Shown here piece after piece: positions 5,710-7,953 of a DNA stretch of 7,953 bases. Origin of the DNA: an uncultured Collinsella sp. (GTDB taxonomy: Bacteria; Actinomycetota; Coriobacteriia; Coriobacteriales; Coriobacteriaceae); NCBI GenBank assembly GCA_902496275.1, contig CABVAC010000059.1, positions 1 to 7,953 on the forward strand, in the 5' to 3' direction. The position numbers and the translations under genes are program-made. Every line of letters begins with the position of its first letter. The first letter of the stretch is position 1. The notes beneath the pieces are model-generated. The model ran no database searches and was not told where the DNA came from. It saw only the letters and a program-made list of their open reading frames with translations.

Positions 5710-5740
5710 TTGCCTGAAGTGCACTTTAGTGTGCAACAAT
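5710..5740 (+). promoter_or_regulatory. Candidate promoter with palindrome upstream of the ABC exporter
   Basis: TTGCCT (5710-5715) and AACAAT (5735-5740) could be -35 and -10 with a long 19-nt spacer, placing transcription start about 25-30 nt before the ATG at 5775. Between them, TGCAC (5720-5724) and GTGCA (5731-5735) form a 5-bp palindrome with a 6-nt spacer, a position where a repressor would block polymerase. The regulator is unknown and no regulator gene is adjacent. Confidence 0.3.
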
Positions 5741-5774
5741 GGCGTTTCGCCCTATCAGACGCGAAAGGAAGACC

Positions 5775-7577
5775 ATGTCTCAGAGAAGCACCAGCCCGCT
5801 CAAACGCTCCACCGTTCGCCGCACGCTGCAGCGTTTTTGGGACGTCACGCGCACACAGCCGCTGATCGTCTTTCTCTCGGTGTTCTCGTCGGCGGGCTAC
5901 ATCTTTTTGCTCACGTTTGCCAACACCTACGTGATGGCCCTTATCGTTGACCGCGTTCAGGCTGGCCCCGTGGCGGGTGACCAGGTGTTTGAGGTCTTTG
6001 GCCCTTACATTCTGGCGCTGGTGCTCGTTAACCTAGTGGGCCAAATCCTCTCCAAGCTGCAGGACTACACCGTCTACAAGCTCGAGATTGCGGGCAACTA
6101 TCACCTGGCGCGTCTGTGCTTCGACACGCTCTCCAATCAATCCATGACATTCCACACCAGCCGTTTTGGCGGATCGCTCGTGAGCCAGACGAGCCGTTTT
6201 ATGAGCGGCTATACGGGGCTGGTGGACGTGACGGTGTATTCGCTCATTCCCACCATCACCTCGGTTGTCTGCACGGTAGCGGCGCTCGCCCCGGTGGTGC
6301 CGACGTTTACCGTGATCCTGGTGGGCATCATGGTCGTCTACATCGCGTTTGTCTGGCTTATGTACAAGCGCATCATGCCGCTTTCGGCCGCGACGTCCGC
6401 CGCGCAGAACAAGCTGTCGGGCGTGCTGTCCGACGCGGTCACGAACATCCTGGCCGTCAAGACCTGCGGGCGCGAGGACTTTGAGCGCGACCTGTTCGAC
6501 GCCGCCGACCGTGCCGCGCGCGATGCCGAAACGGTATCGATGCACGCCATGATGCAGCGCAACTTTACGACCTCGGGCCTTATCGTCATCACTATGGCTG
6601 TGGTGAGTGTGTTCGTCGCGGGCGGCAACGCGTGGTTTGGCATCTCTGCCGGTGCGCTCGTCATGATCTTTACCTATACGTACAACCTCACCATGCGTCT
6701 GAACTACGTAAGCTCCATGATGCAGCGCATCAACCGCGCGCTGGGCGACGCGGCCGAGATGACGCGCGTGCTGGACGAGCCGCGCCTGGTGGCAGACGAC
6801 GAGAACGCCCCCGAGCTCAAGGTGAGCGAGGGTGCGATTGATTTTGAGCACCTGAGCTTTGCATACCGTGACGCCGCGGCGGGCGAGAGCGTGTTCGACG
6901 ACCTGACGCTCCACGTGACGGCGGGCCAGCGCGTGGGCCTGGTGGGCAAATCGGGCTCGGGCAAGACGACGCTTACCAAGCTGTTGCTGCGCCTGGACGA
7001 CGTACAGGGCGGCCGCGTGCTCGTGGACGGCCAGGACGTCTCGCGCTGCACGCAGCAGAGCCTGCGCCGCCAGGTTGCCTACGTACCGCAGGAGGCGCTG
7101 CTGTTCCATCGCTCCATTCGCGAGAATATCGCCTACGGCCGTCCCGACGCCACCGACGAGCAGATCCGCGAGGCCGCGCGTCTGGCCAATGCCCTGGAGT
7201 TTATCGACCGCCTGCCCCGTGGCTTTGACACCATGGTGGGTGAGCGCGGCGTTAAGCTTTCGGGCGGCCAACGCCAGCGCGTGGCCATTGCCCGCGCTAT
7301 TCTGACCGACGCGCCGATTCTGGTGCTCGACGAGGCGACGTCTGCCCTCGATAGCGAGTCGGAGGCGTTGGTGCAGGAGGCGCTCGAGAACCTGATGCGC
7401 GGTCGCACCTCCATCGTGGTGGCACATCGCCTGTCCACCGTGGCGGCGCTCGACCGTATCGTGGTGCTGGCTGACGGCGAGATCGTCGAGGACGGCACGC
7501 ATGCGCAGCTGGTCGAGGCGGGCGGCGAGTATGCAAGCCTGTGGAGTCGCCAGACCGGCGCATTTTTAGAGGCGTAA
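5775..7577 (+). CDS. ABC exporter, fused transmembrane and ATPase domains
   Basis: This 600-aa half-transporter should dimerise in the inner membrane and export a substrate, possibly a drug, lipid or peptide, using ATP. The membrane domain (about 25-315) has six hydrophobic segments, near 30-58, 75-95, 152-172, 178-198, 265-283 and 288-308. The nucleotide-binding domain (about 355-590) is complete: Walker A GKSGSGKTT (391-399), Q-loop Gln439, signature LSGGQ (495-499), Walker B ILVLDE (515-520) with catalytic Glu520, D-loop SALD and switch His551. All ATPase residues are intact, so a homodimer could work alone; no second half-transporter lies in the window. There is no N-terminal C39 peptidase domain. 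ATG 5775 follows AAGGAAG (5765-5771); the in-frame ATG at 5739 overlaps the likely promoter. Substrate cannot be read from the sequence. Confidence 0.95.
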   Translation: MSQRSTSPLKRSTVRRTLQRFWDVTRTQPLIVFLSVFSSAGYIFLLTFANTYVMALIVDRVQAGPVAGDQVFEVFGPYILALVLVNLVGQILSKLQDYTVYKLEIAGNYHLARLCFDTLSNQSMTFHTSRFGGSLVSQTSRFMSGYTGLVDVTVYSLIPTITSVVCTVAALAPVVPTFTVILVGIMVVYIAFVWLMYKRIMPLSAATSAAQNKLSGVLSDAVTNILAVKTCGREDFERDLFDAADRAARDAETVSMHAMMQRNFTTSGLIVITMAVVSVFVAGGNAWFGISAGALVMIFTYTYNLTMRLNYVSSMMQRINRALGDAAEMTRVLDEPRLVADDENAPELKVSEGAIDFEHLSFAYRDAAAGESVFDDLTLHVTAGQRVGLVGKSGSGKTTLTKLLLRLDDVQGGRVLVDGQDVSRCTQQSLRRQVAYVPQEALLFHRSIRENIAYGRPDATDEQIREAARLANALEFIDRLPRGFDTMVGERGVKLSGGQRQRVAIARAILTDAPILVLDEATSALDSESEALVQEALENLMRGRTSIVVAHRLSTVAALDRIVVLADGEIVEDGTHAQLVEAGGEYASLWSRQTGAFLEA

Positions 7578-7592
7578 CGACCCCATACGTGG

Positions 7593-7598
7593 GACAAT
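7593..7598 (+). promoter_or_regulatory. Possible -10 element for nth
   Basis: GACAAT lies 42 nt before the ATG at 7641, similar to the spacing of the -10-like hexamers before other genes in this window. TGGG (7590-7593) and CCCA (7603-7606) flank it as a small inverted repeat. No -35 is evident, and it could instead be co-transcribed with the exporter, whose stop is 63 nt before the nth start. Confidence 0.25.
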
Positions 7599-7640
7599 CG
7601 TGCCCATAGGTTTGTTGTGCCGTTGAGCCAAGGAGTCGTT

Positions 7641-7953
7641 ATGCCACGCGAGACCAATGCCGCCAAACGCGAGCGCGCCGTTGAGGTGTGCGAGCGCCTC
7701 AACCGTCGCTATGGCCCGGTCGAGTGCTTTTTGGACCACGAGAATCCCTTTAGGCTGCTCATCGCGGTACTGCTCTCGGCTCAGACGACCGACGCGCAGG
7801 TCAACAAGGTGACGCCGCAGCTGTTTGCCCAGTGGCCCACGCCCGAGGCCATGGCGGGGGCGAGCGTGGCCGATGTGGCCGATACCATCAAGTCACTTGG
7901 CTTTTATAAGAGCAAGGCCAAGCACGCCGTGGAGGCCGCGCAGATGATCGTCG
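7641..7953 (+). CDS. nth: Endonuclease III, 3' end cut off by the window
   Basis: Endonuclease III is a bifunctional glycosylase/AP lyase that removes oxidised pyrimidines from DNA in base-excision repair. The first 104 residues are present. The segment FRLLIAVLLSAQTTDAQVNK matches the highly conserved N-terminal helix of Nth (E. coli has FELLIAVLLSAQATDVSVNK), and IKSLGFYKSKAKH matches the following IKTIGLYNSKAEN. The helix-hairpin-helix, catalytic Lys and Asp and the iron-sulfur cysteines lie beyond the right edge and cannot be checked. ATG 7641 has AGGAG (7631-7635) 5 nt upstream. Together with the MutY-like gene at the left edge, it places two HhH-GPD glycosylases within about 8 kb. Confidence 0.95.
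   Translation, partial: MPRETNAAKRERAVEVCERLNRRYGPVECFLDHENPFRLLIAVLLSAQTTDAQVNKVTPQLFAQWPTPEAMAGASVADVADTIKSLGFYKSKAKHAVEAAQMIV

Noticed and set aside
4144..5739. Long open frame on the minus strand opposite rmuC (531 codons)
   Set aside because: It mirrors the rmuC coding sequence, has no recognisable domain or ribosome binding site, and is expected from the GC-rich third positions of the real gene.
5739..5774. Upstream ATG at 5739 as the exporter start
   Set aside because: The ATG at 5775 has a good ribosome binding site and 5739 lies on the probable promoter.
6033..7502. Long open frame on the minus strand opposite the ABC exporter (489 codons)
   Set aside because: It is antisense to an intact exporter with all ATPase motifs; its His/Arg-rich composition is typical of a shadow frame.

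Overview
The window reads as a GC-rich bacterial chromosome segment with every recognisable gene on the + strand. Codon use (CGC/CGT arginine, GC-rich third positions), the protein set (rubrerythrin, RmuC, a Glu-Thr-Asn type HhH-GPD glycosylase) and the style of the intergenic DNA suggest an anaerobic gut actinobacterium of the Coriobacteriia, perhaps Collinsella-like. That placement is an impression from the sequence, not a database result.

Layout: (1) 1-596, the 3' part of a MutY-like HhH-GPD DNA glycosylase that lacks the usual iron-sulfur cysteines. (2) 711-1250, a complete rubrerythrin. (3) 1272-1437, a long perfect hairpin followed by a conserved tail and a rho-independent terminator. 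(4) 1523-2155, an unrecognised multi-pass membrane protein. (5) 2173-2340, a second copy of the same hairpin-tail-terminator unit, with different arm sequences that still pair. (6) 2594-3028, a small single-pass membrane protein. (7) 3152-4242, a tightly coupled two-gene module: a DUF6036/AbiEii-like nucleotidyltransferase followed by a helix-turn-helix partner. Its arginine codon use is unlike its neighbours' and an AT-rich promoter/operator region precedes it; it looks like an acquired toxin-antitoxin or defence-type cassette. (8) 4294-5649, rmuC. (9) 5775-7577, a complete ABC exporter with fused membrane and ATPase domains. (10) 7641-end, the 5' part of nth (endonuclease III).

The recognisable housekeeping genes share a loose theme of oxidative-damage defence and DNA maintenance: two base-excision glycosylases at the two ends, a peroxide-reducing rubrerythrin, and RmuC. 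Most genes have their own leader and ribosome binding site and look like separate transcription units; only the two-gene module is clearly translationally coupled.

The two items most worth attention are the duplicated structured intergenic element, whose stems are kept by compensatory change, and the nucleotidyltransferase/HTH module inserted upstream of rmuC.
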